Part shown: positions 10,019-22,400 of the stretch, piece by piece
How positions within the stretch are numbered: the first letter of the stretch is position 1
Layout: the number at the start of each line of letters is the position of its first letter
From: Agroathelia rolfsii
Taxonomy: Eukaryota; Basidiomycota; Agaricomycetes; Amylocorticiales; Amylocorticiaceae
DNA: 64,000 nt
Reading direction: 5' to 3'
NCBI GenBank assembly: GCA_018343915.1
Contig: JABRWF010000001.1
Coordinates: 2,046,001 to 2,110,000, forward strand
The notes under the pieces: generated by a model
Databases searched by the model: none
Seen by the model: the letters and a program-made list of their open reading frames with translations, nothing else
Told to the model about the DNA's origin: nothing
Made by a program: the position numbers and the translations under genes

Positions 10019-11782
10019 ATGTGTCGCTTCGTGATATACAAGGGAACCTCGCCGGTTCAGCTTTCTCATGTTTGTCTTGATTCTATGGCAATGACCCACA
10101 CCCCGTCTTACACTATGTGTCTTGTAGCTTTTGACGAGGCCATGCCACTCTATCATCAATCAGGCATATCGACTCAGCTATACTGTGAAAGTAATACATC
10201 TTAATCGTTTTTATATCCTAGGCATTCGATTCTCGTCTGCGTTTAGACCGCAGGCGTCCAATAAATGGTGACGGCTTCGGAGTTGGTATGTGGGGGTTTT
10301 GGCAGTTCGAGTCATTCCAGCTCACGGATTACTACGATAGGATGGTATGACTGCATCCACGATGAAGAACTTGGTTGCCAACCATGCATCTTCACCTCGG
10401 TAACACCAGTATGCCTCACCCATTCTCTTCTTTTCCTCTGTGGTCTTATTCGTGTGCTTTAGGCATGGAATAATGGTATGACGTTACCACGTAATTCACC
10501 GCCGAGCCAAAAGTTAAACCGAGCTTCTCCATATAGTTAACTTGGCTCGTTTGGCCGAGAAAACTAAATCACCCTTGGTCTTGTGAGCAGATGATGTGTC
10601 CTCCGGTTAAAGCATGGTTAATATCTGACATGATCGCCCAGTGCGCATGTACGCGCCACCACTGCTGGCTCTCTGTCCGAGGACAATTGCCACCCATTTG
10701 CGCATGGGAAGCTTATGGTATTCCCCCTCCCCCTCCCCTTCCGTCCTTCGGTCAAAACATAAACTCATGAAGATACTCTAGTGGATGCACAATGGCGGAA
10801 TCGCAGATTTCCATCTCATCAAGCGAAGGCTACAACGTGATCTGAGCGATGAAATATTCAATGTTGTCAATGGAAACACCGGTACGTTTTTTTGTGGAAC
10901 CTAGGCTCTAGACTCTCCCTCACGTATTGGTCCTTACAGATTCAGAATGGGCATTCGCCCTTTTCCTGTCCAAGGTATCCATCTACTACCTCTCTTCATT
11001 AAGAATTCACTATTTATCCGCCATATAGCTTCCTGATGTGAACGCGTGCTCCTTCTCTCCTGATATCCTACGCAATGCAATGCTTCAAACCATCGCTGCA
11101 CTGAATCAATTTGCTGCTGAAGCCGGTATAATAGAGGTTAGCGTTAGCCTATAACTTCTCTATTCTGAACAACCATTCTTGACATTCCTATTATGAATCT
11201 CCCAGCCAAGTCTCATGAACTTCTGTGTCACGGACGGCGAAAGTGTCGTTGCTACACGATACATTTCTTCCAAAGTTGATGAAGCTGCATCTCTGGTGAG
11301 ACAATAATTATACATGCTCTGTCGAAGATTACTTACTTTCGTCCAGTGGTTCTCGTCAGGAACCAACTTTAGTGAATACGCAAAAGGTGGGCATTACAAG
11401 ATGTCTAAATGTGACAAGCGTGAAAACATCATAATGGTAGGCCTTCTCCCTCAGGAAGCATCATAATTTACAATATCTTCTCATTCTCTCTCAAACAGAT
11501 CGCAAGTGAACCCCTGACTTTTGAGAAAGGTAAGTACACGTCTATCTGGTCAACCGGTCCAGATAACTAACCCAAGCCGCCATCATAGCCGACTGGATGG
11601 AAATACGCACGAACCATATGGTCGTCATCACACCCAAGATGAATCTCCTTCAAATCCCGATCATTGACGAGTTCTACGTCACACCTTCCGATCCAGCCGC
11701 ATTGAATCGCGGGACGAGTTTCGCCGCCGCTAGAGGCTTGCTGAGTCCTGTTAGCGGCATGCATAACCATCGTCTTGTTTGA
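10019..11782 (+). CDS. DUG3: Class II glutamine amidotransferase, DUG3-like
   Basis: N-terminal-nucleophile amidotransferase. The yeast relative Dug3 works with Dug2 and Dug1 to break down glutathione in the cytosol. The start at 10019 gives M-C-R-F-V-I-Y-K-G, so Cys2 becomes the N-terminal nucleophile once Met is removed. Exons then join L-T-R-P-C-H-S-I-I-N-Q-A-Y-R to F-D-S-R-L-R-L-D-R-R-R-P, N-G-D-G-F-G-V-G-W-Y-D, Q-P-C-I-F-T-S-V-T-P-A-W-N-N, S-P-L-V-F-A-H-V-R-A-T-T-A-G, H-P-F-A-H-G-K-L-M-W-M-H-N-G-G and F-N-V-V-N-G-N-T-D-S-E-W-A-F. These are the GATase class II blocks in order. Later exons carry L-M-N-F-C-V-T-D-G and P-L-T-F-E-K-A-D-W. Stop at 11782. At least ten short introns. The exact substrate is inferred from yeast. 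Confidence 0.9.
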
Positions 11783-12337
11783 TCTACCTGTTTGTTTGTC
11801 TGCCAGTGCCATTCCTTGATTGTTCGTAATGTTGTAAATGGTTACTTTTGTAGGCTGGTGTTCTTCTCAATACCTCGTTTTATAGACTCGTGTTACCTAG
11901 AAATAATTTTAATATACGATTGTTGGATGCTTTTTGGAACTAACATGCGAACAGATAATCAAGCATTGCTGCTCAAATAATTATTTAATTGCCTTTCTAT
12001 ATGTATATAGCAAGGTCAAGCAAATCATAACACAGGGGACTTGATCAATCGATTGTGTGACTCGATTGGCCAAGTGAGATAAGTAGAAAAGATAAGAGGC
12101 TCCAAATGAATTCTCGAGAAAAAAAGGTCTGGGATATACAGTATATACTTGATCGTTGTCGTCCATTGCCACTAGAATAGCAAACTTTATACAGTGATGT
12201 ATCTCTGTCGTTACTAACTTCTCTCTCTCCCCCCCCCCCCCCTCTCCACCTTGGACAGTGCCATGATATAAGCCCTCAGCGACATATATTTTTAACACAT
12301 GCCCGCCCGCACTGCAATGGCACGCTAATCGCGAGGC
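11783..12337. other. Tail-to-tail intergenic spacer with a poly-C tract
   Basis: 555 bp between the DUG3-like stop and the TPD3 stop on the opposite strand. AT-rich, with a run of about 13 C flanked by CT repeats near 12220-12245. The short ORFs here are low-complexity and not supported as genes. Confidence 0.5.
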
Positions 12338-14525
12338 TTATAGAGCCGTCGCAACGTGCTGAAGCGCACGCGTGGCATAGAACCGCACATCGGCATCGGA
12401 ATCGTTCTTCTGCCGTTCCAATGTGGGTGCCACCTTGGTTTTTATCAACTCTCGACCATTGGGTGTGGTGCCAAAGCTCTGGGCGAACACTTCAAGTGCC
12501 TTGGCGACGTTGAAACGGATGTTCGGGATGGGGTCGTTTGCGAGAGCGAGCAGGGGATCGAGGATGTCCGATGCGATGATATCGACCGACAACGAGGGCG
12601 AGATGATCTGTGAAATAGGCCGATTGTCAACTTCATAGCACTGAGGGGAAAAGAGGGGTAGGGCCTACCGCAATAGCCTGCACGGTCGTCATCCGGTACA
12701 AGTAGTTAGGATGTTGACCCATACCCATGATTTTGGGAACAATGGCAACCTGTGCCCACTCAACGCCGAAAACTTCCGTAAGTTTCCTTAGGTTGACTGT
12801 TGCAGACTCGCGGATGCTGTAGACGGTGTCACCCAGCCATGACATGCAAAGGTTTCCAAGTTGCTCGTCGAAGAATGGCTTGCCGAGTTGCTTGGCCAAG
12901 AATGGAATGTATTCTATGATGGCCTGACGCACGCGCCATGACTTGTCCTCTGCTAACTCAACGATCGCAGGTAGAAGACTTTCGGACAGAAGATTGATGC
13001 CGATGACTGAAAACGCGCCATCAAAATTACCACTCAATGGCTTAGGGTCAAAATAGGGATTTACCTTCGTTGACAACCTCAAGCTTGCTGATGATGTTCA
13101 AACGAACTTCAGGGAATTCATCTTTCAGCAAATGAAGGAATAGGGGAAGAAGATGTTCGATGGTTGCGTCTTTGCCCAGCAAAGGCGTAAGACCTGTGAT
13201 CTGGTTTGCCAATGCAGCCCGGACATGTTGAGACGTGTCTTGGGAAAGATCACGAACGCATGGTACAATGCGTGCGAGGACGACCTCGCGATCGAGTAAT
13301 TTAGAGAATCCTGACAGAAATCAGCAAAATTGAAGTATTTATTATTCATGTAAATAAATTACCTGGAATCTGCGTAGATGCGGCAGTCCTCACTTCGGCT
13401 TCATTGTCCTTCAGCAGTTGTACATACTGGCCAATGAGTTCTTCACGGACGATCTCCTGGCCTACAGATTCGGCGAGCTAGATATAAAGTATTAATGAGG
13501 TGTCATGTCGGAGGCCAATGCAGCTACCTCATTGAAATGGTTCGCCGCCATGTATCGCACTCGCCAGCTCTTATCAGCTATGCTTTGACGAATGGGCTTC
13601 AGCAGTTGCTCAGCGACCTCTTGGGGTGATAATTGTTGTGCAATAGTTATCAGATCCTCAATAGTAAGAAGGCGGACAGAGTCTTGATCATCGCCTTGGA
13701 GCCTGCGGTAGATAGGCAATCCATCAGCAATGACATGGGGTTTCGCCATATTCTTGATGAGTGGCTAGAGGTAATCGAAAAAAAAAAAAACGTAAGAACT
13801 TTATTTTCTCAGTCGTAAGAGAATGAACTCGAACCCCTAGCCACTTGGCGGCTGCGCGTCGCACCATGGGCGTGTCGTCAGAGCCCAATGCAGCGAAGCC
13901 CTTACGAAGGTCATCTTGAATAGGGCCAGACACTTTGGAGTATACTGGAGGGTAGAGAGCAGCAGATGATGTACGTGAGGTAAACCATTCGCCCTGCGAT
14001 AGACGCTTTACAAGTGGGATATAGAATTCCTCTATCTGTGCCTGCGAAAGCACAGCAGATATTTTGCTGATCGACTCTGCAGCCTAGATACGATAATTGA
14101 AGCATTGCGTATGGAGGTCTATAACGAATCACACCTTATCTCTGACCAGAGTTTCTTCTACAGCAGAGAGATTCTCTAAGGGACCCAGCAGCAGCTGGGC
14201 ATACTGGGGCCCGCCAATATATTGGTGGAAGTCATTGCCCAATTCTTCAGCCAACGCGAGCAAGACCTCGTCTTCGTCGTCAACCGAGTCCTGCAGGAAT
14301 GGAACGAGCTCATCACGCGCGCGATCGGGACCGAGTGCGAGAGCAATTGTGGGGATGCTGTGGATGGCGTTCAGCCTGAGCTGTACATCGTCAGAGCGCA
14401 GCTCATCCATCAGGATGGCAATCGGCGCGATCTGGCCAGTTCATGAGGGAGAACAGGTCAGCTACTGGGTATGACTATCTGTGCTGGATGTGAATAACCT
14501 CCTCGTTTGAGAAACTTGGATCCAT
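12338..14525 (-). CDS. TPD3: Protein phosphatase 2A scaffold (A/PR65) subunit
   Basis: HEAT-repeat scaffold that holds the catalytic C and regulatory B subunits of PP2A. The likely start at 14525 gives [10 protein letters not shown] 67-nt intron with a weak donor (GTTATT) then leads to [12 protein letters not shown], the conserved family start. HEAT repeats follow: [52 protein letters not shown] and, further on, [13 protein letters not shown]. The last exon has [12 protein letters not shown] and ends [10 protein letters not shown] with stop at 12338. Head to head with the USP-like gene at 14916. Confidence 0.95.
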
Positions 14526-14915
14526 GGCACAGGTTGAGCAGAAGGGCACTGGTGGTGGCGGGATGCTGATAAGTCGATCGAATAAGTGATTAAAGGAAAT
14601 AGACGAACATTCTAATGTCAAGATCGCTGAAAGTGGTATGTGGCGGTGGGGGAGTTGGTCGGTGGATGTGGTAGAGGAAAGTGAAGAAGTGAAGCCAGAT
14701 AATGTGCCATTGGCGGCCAGGGCCAGCCAGGCGCGTTCCGCACCATAACTAGCCACAACACCGTCATTTCCTTCAACAACGTCGGCATTGGCATTCTACT
14801 TTCTTTTAGTTTCACACTATCAGAGACATATTACAAAGTCTCTCAGGGCCTGATCGGCGCCTAGAAACGGTTTTTGTTTTCTCCACAACGCCCTTCTTGC
14901 CGAAAATACACAACC
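14526..14915. promoter_or_regulatory. Divergent promoter region TPD3/USP-like gene
   Basis: 390 bp between two start codons facing away from each other. The minus-strand ORFs inside it have no family features and are probably 5' UTR or promoter sequence. Confidence 0.45.
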
Positions 14916-16239
14916 ATGTCTGAATCGTCGAATTTATGGCGTGTATTCAATACCCCAGACGGCTTTTGTAGCTGCGTTGCCAGCGTGGTCTATGCCTTGT
15001 ATCATATCCCTTCTTTCCGAGACGTGCGTACACTACACCTTTGTATTCCATATCACAATTGGAACTTTCGTTTTATTCGAAGGTAGTCATTAGACTAGGC
15101 GCCGAAGAGAGAAATAAGAGGAGCTCAGATAAATATTTAACCAGTGCCCTTGGTCACTTGTTCAGTGCAATAGAGGCTGGAATTCCAGCAGGTAATCTCG
15201 TCGACCAAACTTTTGGGAGATGAATTCACTAAAATGGTAAATCAGAATCATCTGATGTCTTTTCTGCGCTGGAGAAGCATAAACACGATCCCAAGAAGTT
15301 GCTACATCCACGACAGGCTACCAAGGTTCTGCAGGATGTCCTATCGCAGGAGTCTCAGGTATGGACCGTGTGACCTGCCTTGTTCCGTATCCTTATGTCA
15401 CTGGTCTGATTAGGGCACCCATTTTGAAGGGTACACAAAGCTGCTGTTTTCGGGAGAAGTCGTTGCATCTGTGGAGCGTTTGAGCGATATAAAGAAGCGC
15501 TTACGTCCCTTGAAATTCCATGGTGAGCGACTGCCATCTCTGGCGGAAATACATCTGCTGATGACCGCATCAAGAGCTCGAGCTTGGTGTTCGTGATATG
15601 CATACACTGGAGGAGTCATTCCGCGCCTATATTGCACCTGAGCTTGTCGAAAACTACACGGATGAAAAAGGACGAACTTATCGCGCCAGATGTCAAATAA
15701 CGTTCAAGCATTTCCCCCCAGTTTTGCATGTTGCCCTAAGGCGTGCAGAATACGACCATCGGCCGCAGCGTTTCGTCCAGGCCAGTACTACATCTGCCTT
15801 GTGCTAACTTCTTCTTATGGTATTGATTCTATTTCATTAATAGATCAGTGATACTCTGCAATACCCTCTAACGTTGGATGTGGCGTCATATTTTAGTACG
15901 CATGGTGAACAAAGCAAGCCACATTTTTACGACCTACATGCCGTATTTGTAGTCGAGAAGTCGGGATCTTCTGTGCATCATAAAGTGTATACCAGAATAT
16001 CTTTAGACAGGTCATCTTGGAGAGTCTTCGATGATGGGAATGTCCGGGATGCCAGCGAAAAAGAAGTTCTTGATCAAGAAAGTCCTTCTACTTGCTCTCT
16101 TTTGTATGTACAAAGGACCCACCCCTTTCTGCCACCATCATTTGGCCAAGAATCTCAGCTCATGCAATATGCTGGACCCATAATACTAATTGCGTTTGTA
16201 ATATTTATCAATATTCTACCATACTTCATGAACATATAA
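14916..16239 (+). CDS. Small USP7-like deubiquitinase with C-terminal membrane anchor
   Basis: I do not recognise a named orthologue. Six exons (14916-15023, 15083-15191, 15246-15358, 15414-15522, 15575-15780, 15844-16239) give about 346 residues resembling a stripped-down USP7 catalytic domain. N-T-P-D-G-F-C-S-C-V-A-S (residues 12-23) takes the place of the Cys box N-x-G-A-T-C-Y-M-N-S. Q-G-T-H-F-E-G-Y-T-K-L-L-F-S-G corresponds to the finger start, then L-E-E-S-F-R-A-Y-I, F-P-P-V-L-H-V-A-L and I-S-D-T-L-Q-Y-P-L-T-L-D. The His box is V-H-H-K-V-Y instead of G-G-H-Y-x-x-Y, followed by W-R-V-F-D-D-G-N-V. The last 25 residues hold one hydrophobic stretch (I-I-L-I-A-F-V-I-F-I-N-I-L) and then the stop, as in a tail-anchored protein. 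Cys and His seem kept, but their surroundings are unusual, so activity is uncertain. Confidence 0.7.
15781..15843 (+). other. Probable GC-AG intron in the USP-like gene
   Basis: Donor CAG|GCCAGT, acceptor TTAATAG, 63 nt, phase 0. It joins R-F-V-Q to I-S-D-T-L-Q-Y-P, which aligns with USP7 without a gap. A GT-AG alternative (15801-15848) also keeps the frame but inserts residues and has a weak donor. Confidence 0.5.
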
Positions 16240-18023
16240 CCAAATTATCTAATTCTATACATTATACAATTATCAAGAATATCAATTGACTTACCAAAGA
16301 TAAGACGACTACATACAATAATGAATAACTTACCGATGTGTCAATCGGAGGGCGGGTTAAGAAAAAAAACTCTTCACGAAGAAGAGGGAGCTCCAAAAAT
16401 TATGCGACTTGATATTAGCCGTTGTTACAGTGTAACATTGGCTAGCCGCTTGAATAGCGAAGGCACCATGCACCCAACGCCATCCAGCAATGTGGCAGCA
16501 AGACACAGGTCTCAAACCGCGACACATTGCTAAAACGTAGTCGACTGACGTCGAATAAACAACAAGTGCCAATATGGCACTATGCTGAATAAGCATCCCA
16601 AGGATACAGCCGGATGCATCATCTGCATCATCGTAACATCACAAAGATGTGGGGCTAGAAGCAAAGGCCAGTCACGAAGACTGAGGGCTAGGAGAGGGCT
16701 AGGAGCTACAGGGGTAAACATGACAGCACATCTTGTCATATACAACCTGTGGACGATAACATCTCGCTTGCCAGAAGATAGGACGACAGCTTGCGAGGCA
16801 ACGTGGATTGTATGGTCTGTGGTCTATGGGACATTGACCGGGTTGGCGACAGGGCACACATACATGCACCAAGGACGCCGATACATTCATGGTTGACCTA
16901 TGCATGCTCGGACGTCCTAGCTGAAGCTTCCGCGACAAGTCTAACACGTGGTTTCGCTTTCGTAGTTTTTGACAGTTCAGGTGATGTCGTCCATAAATAT
17001 TCGGGACATTGATGCAACAAGTCCATTTCTGTAAAAATGCCGCACGCACGGATGTCCAGGAAGGAACAAAGTCGACTTGCGGCGAAGCTCCGATCCCGGT
17101 CCAATTTTGTCCGTCGTACGGCCTTGATTGCATAGAGTAGGGTAGAACAGGGACTGATTCGTAATATTTCATCGTGGCATAGGTGTCATGATGTAGTGAC
17201 GTTGGCGAGAAGACGTAGCAAACGTGAACACAAGGGAATCTAAAGGCCAGAAAAGCAGATCGACGAAGAAGGCAAATAAATCGCTCGTTCGGGTCGTCGC
17301 ATGGCCAACCTTCGCCTCGCAGGTCCATCAGGATAATTGAGGAAACGCATGGACCCATGGAAGTATTTACTGTCTAGTACTGGCGTAACTGTCTCGGGGC
17401 ATGAAAACACACCAAGACTAGGAGTAAGCGGAAGACCTCTCCTAGTCTGGGCCGAAACAGCCATGACACCTCGCAAATCGGTAGTATAGCACAAGCATGC
17501 AGCAATTTAGTGTCAACCATGACATCGTAGTACTCGAAGGTATTCTTCGTGGGCGTCATCCACCAGATCGCAGCTCCGCCACACTCTGAGAGCATGGACA
17601 TGAGGATATTCCACATACCTAAATGTAGGTGGTCCCCCCATGCGACTCCAGAGCATTCTGCTTAAGGCAATCGTTCCATTCCATTCCTGAGGCAGAACCC
17701 GATGTAATCAGGATCTGGACCGCAAGGCGTATCCAAGCGAGAGCAGTTTGACCGCGATGAGCACGACCAAGGCAGCAAGCCTTGCCGTCTCCGAGCCATC
17801 GACCTGAGTCGAGCCTAGCCTTCCTCGTTTTGTAACTGTAGTTTTGATCATGGAGAAGTAGATGCAAGTAAGGAGACGTCTCACTGGCAGCAGAACAGCA
17901 GAGCATCGCACATCAAATTTAGGGCAGGTCAGGGTCATAACGTAATGACGCGTTAGTCGCATATATCCACCCCACTGACATCAGTAACTCAAATCCACCC
18001 TCGAGTCAATACTACTGATTGAT
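16240..18023. other. 1.8 kb region with no supportable gene
   Basis: Between the USP-like gene and the epimerase gene. The longest ORF is on the minus strand (16699-17358, 219 codons) and is rich in Cys, Pro and Arg with no domain I recognise. Other frames on both strands are short. Base composition is higher in GC than ordinary spacers nearby, which may point to a decayed gene or element or to a non-coding transcript. I found no terminal repeats or target-site duplication around it. Confidence 0.4.
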
Positions 18024-19117
18024 ATGCCTGTTCAAAGGACCCCATCCGAGGTACAACTTACTTACAAGGTGTGTAGAATGGCTTGCCAAACCCCACCTGT
18101 TTTCTAATCGAATATAGAGCTCCTCTATTAGCATCCTGTTGTATGGTGCAACAGTTGTTTCATGGAAAGCCCCATCTCCTGGTAGTACAGAGCCCGTAGA
18201 AAGGCTGTTTGTGTCATCAAAGGCGAGTACAGACGGCACAAAACCTGTTCGAGGCGGTAGGTTTTCAGCTTCTGTACACAGTTGATCCCATTGAATGTTA
18301 TTTGTATAGGCATTCCTGTGGTATTCCCATGCTTCGGTGCACCAGCACACCCGGATCATGCTCTCTTGGGCCAGCACGGGTTTGCGAGAAGTACGGTGTG
18401 GAACTTTGACAGTATTGTTATGGACAACGAAGCGGGGGTGTCCGTTAAGCTTAGTGAGTGGTATATTTCAATTATTCCAGGCTAAAATACGATATTCTGA
18501 ACAATCTGATCAGCTCTAGAGCCAACGGAGTCTGTTACCTCCAAGTTCTCAAAACCGTTCCATTTGGCCTACGTTGTTACGCTCGCCGAACACCAGATCA
18601 GCACTGATCTTCACGTCAAGAACGTTTCTAGCTCTGACGTCCTGGAATTTCAGGCGCTATTACACAATTACATTCGAGCACCAAGTCAACAGATTGGCAT
18701 CTCTTCCCTCACTGGTCTTTCTTACTACGACAAAACCGAGTCTACTGAGAAACTCAGAAGCACCCCTAAATCAGAGTCAAGAGAACTGGTTGATGTGAAA
18801 CGGTTCACCGATTTCGTTTACGAGAATGCCGGTGGAGATTATCAGGTGCAATGGACTGATAACAAAATCGGAGTTCGCGCTACTGGATTCAAGGATGTTG
18901 TTGTTTGGAATCCCCACGCAGAGGCGGCAAGCAAGATTGGAGACATGGAAGAAGGCGGATGGTATGTTTTCCGGCCCTATTTTGCGATTTCGGTCACTTA
19001 TTGATGATGATCAGGGAGCGATACGTGTGTGTCGAGCCAGGCTATGTGCGGGGCTTCGTGAACCTTTCTCCTGGTGCAACTTGGGTTGGACAACAAGTTA
19101 TTTCGGTTCTTGAATAG
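18024..19117 (+). CDS. Glucose-6-phosphate 1-epimerase (aldose 1-epimerase family)
   Basis: Interconverts the alpha and beta anomers of hexose-6-phosphates; cytosolic. The yeast relative is YMR099C. Exon 1 at 18024 gives M-P-V-Q-R-T-P-S-E-V. After a 49-nt intron comes I-L-L-Y-G-A-T-V-V-S-W-K-A and E-R-L-F-V-S-S-K-A, then K-P-V-R-G-G-I-P-V-V-F-P-C-F-G and L-G-Q-H-G-F-A-R-S. The next exon carries L-A-Y-V-V-T-L-A-E-H-Q-I-S-T-D-L-H-V-K-N with the family active-site His. The end has V-V-W-N-P-H-A, then Y-V-C-V-E-P-G-Y-V with the likely catalytic Glu, and the stop at 19115-19117. The last intron sits just after G-G-W. All key blocks are intact. The annotation is firm at family level; the exact sugar phosphate is inferred. 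Confidence 0.92.
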
Positions 19118-19417
19118 CAGACTCCAGAACTGAAAGACCCAAGGAGCGCTGAGGATAGCAGTAGAATGAAATACAACTTGTAAGATTAGATATGAAGTAC
19201 TTAATTTTTGACCTCGCCGATTATGAGGCGGAGGCTGAAAAAAGAGAATTCCTGCAGTAATCAGATGCATGCGCCACCGTATTTGGTGGCTGCGACGCGA
19301 CTTGTTTCTTCTGGCCTGTTGCCAGTGGATGACAACAAACTGCGATGTACCATTTTTAAATACATAACACTGCTGCTTTGGAACATAACCACTCATTCAG
19401 TTATTTAATACCCAAAC
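19118..19417. promoter_or_regulatory. Epimerase 3' UTR and REV3 promoter
   Basis: 300 bp between two genes in the same direction. AT-rich; no element recognised. Confidence 0.4.
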
Positions 19418-22400
19418 ATGCCCTTAACGCATACACCGAATCTACGCGTACGAATCCATCAAATAGACCACACAGTTGTCCCTGCTGGTCCGCTTGATTG
19501 CACGACATTTCCCAAGGCACCTACAATACGCATTTATGGGATTTCATCTACTGGTGTTAAAACCTGCGTTCATGTTCACCAAGTCTATCCTTATTTTTTT
19601 ATCGAGTACAATGGTAATATGAAACCAGAAGATGGTAGGAACAGTACAAGAATTCTAGTGGACGAGTTGTGCATGTTAACGGGCCTTTTTCAGTGAATCG
19701 ATACATATCCAGACTTAACCACTCCTTGGATCATGCCATTTCTATATCATTGAAGCGAAATCCCCAATCATCAAAATCCAAGTATATCCGGTCCATTGTT
19801 CTTGTTAAGGGCGTGCACTTTTACGGGTTTCATTCGTCGTATTCGCCCTTCCTCAAAATTCTTTTGGTGGAACCGGGTTTGGTTAGTCGGGCTGTCACTC
19901 TCATGCAGTCAGGAACCGTTATGCAAACACGCTTTCGTATATTTGAGGGACACCTCACGTACATTCTTCAGTTTATGTGTGACTTTGGACTTTATGGGTG
20001 CGGATGGATTGATTTAGACCAAGTGTGGAAACGAGGAACAACCCTTTACAACGATGATCAAGAAACTAAAGAAACAGAGACACCTCCATCCGAAGAATTC
20101 GCATCAAGCCCCTCCCCCCATGTCCGACAATCTCGAATGGAGCTTGAAATAGATGTTGTTGCGCATCAGATTCTCAACAGGCATCTACTCACCGCAAGAG
20201 AGATACATCACACTCTGCAAATTCCAGCGCCACCTTCTACCTCTGATGGGCCACTCGTTCCTAGTGTACGCGAGCTCTGGGATGATGAACGCCACAGACG
20301 CATAGATCGAGGTCTTCCCCCATCTCCAGAGCTTCCAATTGACCCCAGCGAAGCTTCTCGAGAAAAAGGTGGTGATTGGGTCATGGAGGCTCACTGGTGG
20401 GAGGAGATCATGAAGAAGATTGAAAAAGAAAGAGGGAAGGCTGTCCATGACAAACTTCCGCAGAAATGGGAGCGATGGGTTATGACCACTTTTGAAAGTG
20501 TTGAGGCCCTGTGGGAGGAGAGATGGAAAACATGGAAGCCGGGCGGCCACTCTGTTACAACGGCTAGAGAAACATCCACATCTCCGGGAGATGAGGGGGA
20601 AAAGAATCCCTACAGTGATGCATCTGGCACAGGCACTGAAACTCAAGGCGGTAGAGATATCGGACCACCTATCGTTGAAGTTGACACTGCTATGTTGTCT
20701 AGCCAAGAGTTTGGTCGTCTGCTTGAAATAGAAGAAACAGAATGGCCAAAAGTACAAGATGAGCTTGTTGTAGATAATTCCAAAGTGGGCCTGGACAATG
20801 AATACCAAGTCGATTTCGAGGAACTGGAGCAGATAGAAGAAGAAGACGAGCCGATTAGCGATAAAGTAAAGGATCAAGAAGAGGAGGCGGGGTCCCCCAT
20901 AGTAGATCAACCACAAGACATGTGAGTTTTTGACTTCTAATGATTGAATTCTGATCATTACTCATTTAGTCTTCATTAGAAATGAAAACCCATTCCTTGA
21001 CCAAGAAAATACGATTGATCAATCTCAGAGCGATTTGAGGCGAGTTGATTCACTATTATCTTTGCATCAACTGTCCTAAGCCCTGGTCAGACCTACCAAG
21101 CGGAAATTTGACAAATGTGGACCCAATCCTTCTACATACGAAGGACGAAGCTCCACAGACCGTCACGATGTCCATGATGATGACAAGTCAATCCCCCCTC
21201 CTTCACGGCCGGTAAAAAGGCCGAAGATTGCCTGGCCTGACCATCTTGTAGATAATGGTGTGGTTACTTCGATTTTGCCGCAGTCGAGGTTTACGTTCGC
21301 CACGTTTGTTCCAACCATGCGACGACCGACGCGATCGACGAGACCACCACGTATCCTGGTTTATTCAATAACTCCCCCTACGACTTCAGAATTGCTAGGC
21401 TCTATTGAGAATTACGGTGCGCAATGCAAAATATATCGAGCACCATACTATTCCAAAGAATTGGACGCCCCTAAGCGCCCTCGAGAATACGCAGGTTTAT
21501 TGTACCACCTGAAAAGCAGTGATGGTCTAAACAATCTCGAAGAGTGGGAAGCTTCAGATGGTCATGGGTCAATCTCTGTTCAGTACTCAAAGGCACCAAA
21601 GCTACTGGCCGAGAATATATTTGGCTGGGAATATGCTAGCACGCCTCCGAGTGTTAAACTGGCAAAGCAATGGTTAGCTTCTCCTGAAGGACGTTGCCCA
21701 TCCAAACATTCTTCGGGTCAAGCACGATCCCAGGTATGTTTGAGCCAAGGTGCTACTTCGCATTGTGCCTACTGAATGCCCTTTCAAGATAAGGGGTCTT
21801 ACCCAATCATCATACAAGCTCCATAGAGCAACAAACAAACCTAAGCAGACCAGTAACCGAGCCAGGCAAAATTTAGCCACCTTTTCCTGCGAGGTGTTTG
21901 GTAAGAAGTGCTGTTGACGTACACAACGGTTGAAGTAACAGAAATCCCTTTAGCGCCTTCACGGCCCAATCGCCTTCCAAATCCAGAGAATGATGGCATC
22001 GTCGCTATATTCTATGCCTGGCAGGATATGGATTATCCGGCTAGCAATGATGGATTCATTTGTAACTCGGGCGTGCTTGCGCTTGAAGGCTCTGCCTTAT
22101 CCAATCGCCGGCTTCGCAATATACCAACTGAAGTTGCCTCAAATGAGCTCGAACTATTAAATAGGCTCGCTGATATTGTCAACGACGTCGATCCAGATAT
22201 TCTGACAGGATGGAACGTTCAACTATCCAGCTGGGGGTATGTTGCTGCCAGATGCAACACCTACGGTAATTGATATAATTAGTACTCCCCGGCTTATCCT
22301 GAAAACATTTTAGGTTTGGATTTAGCTGAGGTCATATCGCGAGCACCTGGATCACCTACCATGGTAGGCACAGATCAATGGGGTTTGCGCAAAACGTCCA

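Noticed and set aside
20185..20958. 257-codon minus-strand ORF inside REV3
   Set aside because: It overlaps the open REV3 exon and is hydrophobic only because it mirrors an acidic Glu-rich stretch.
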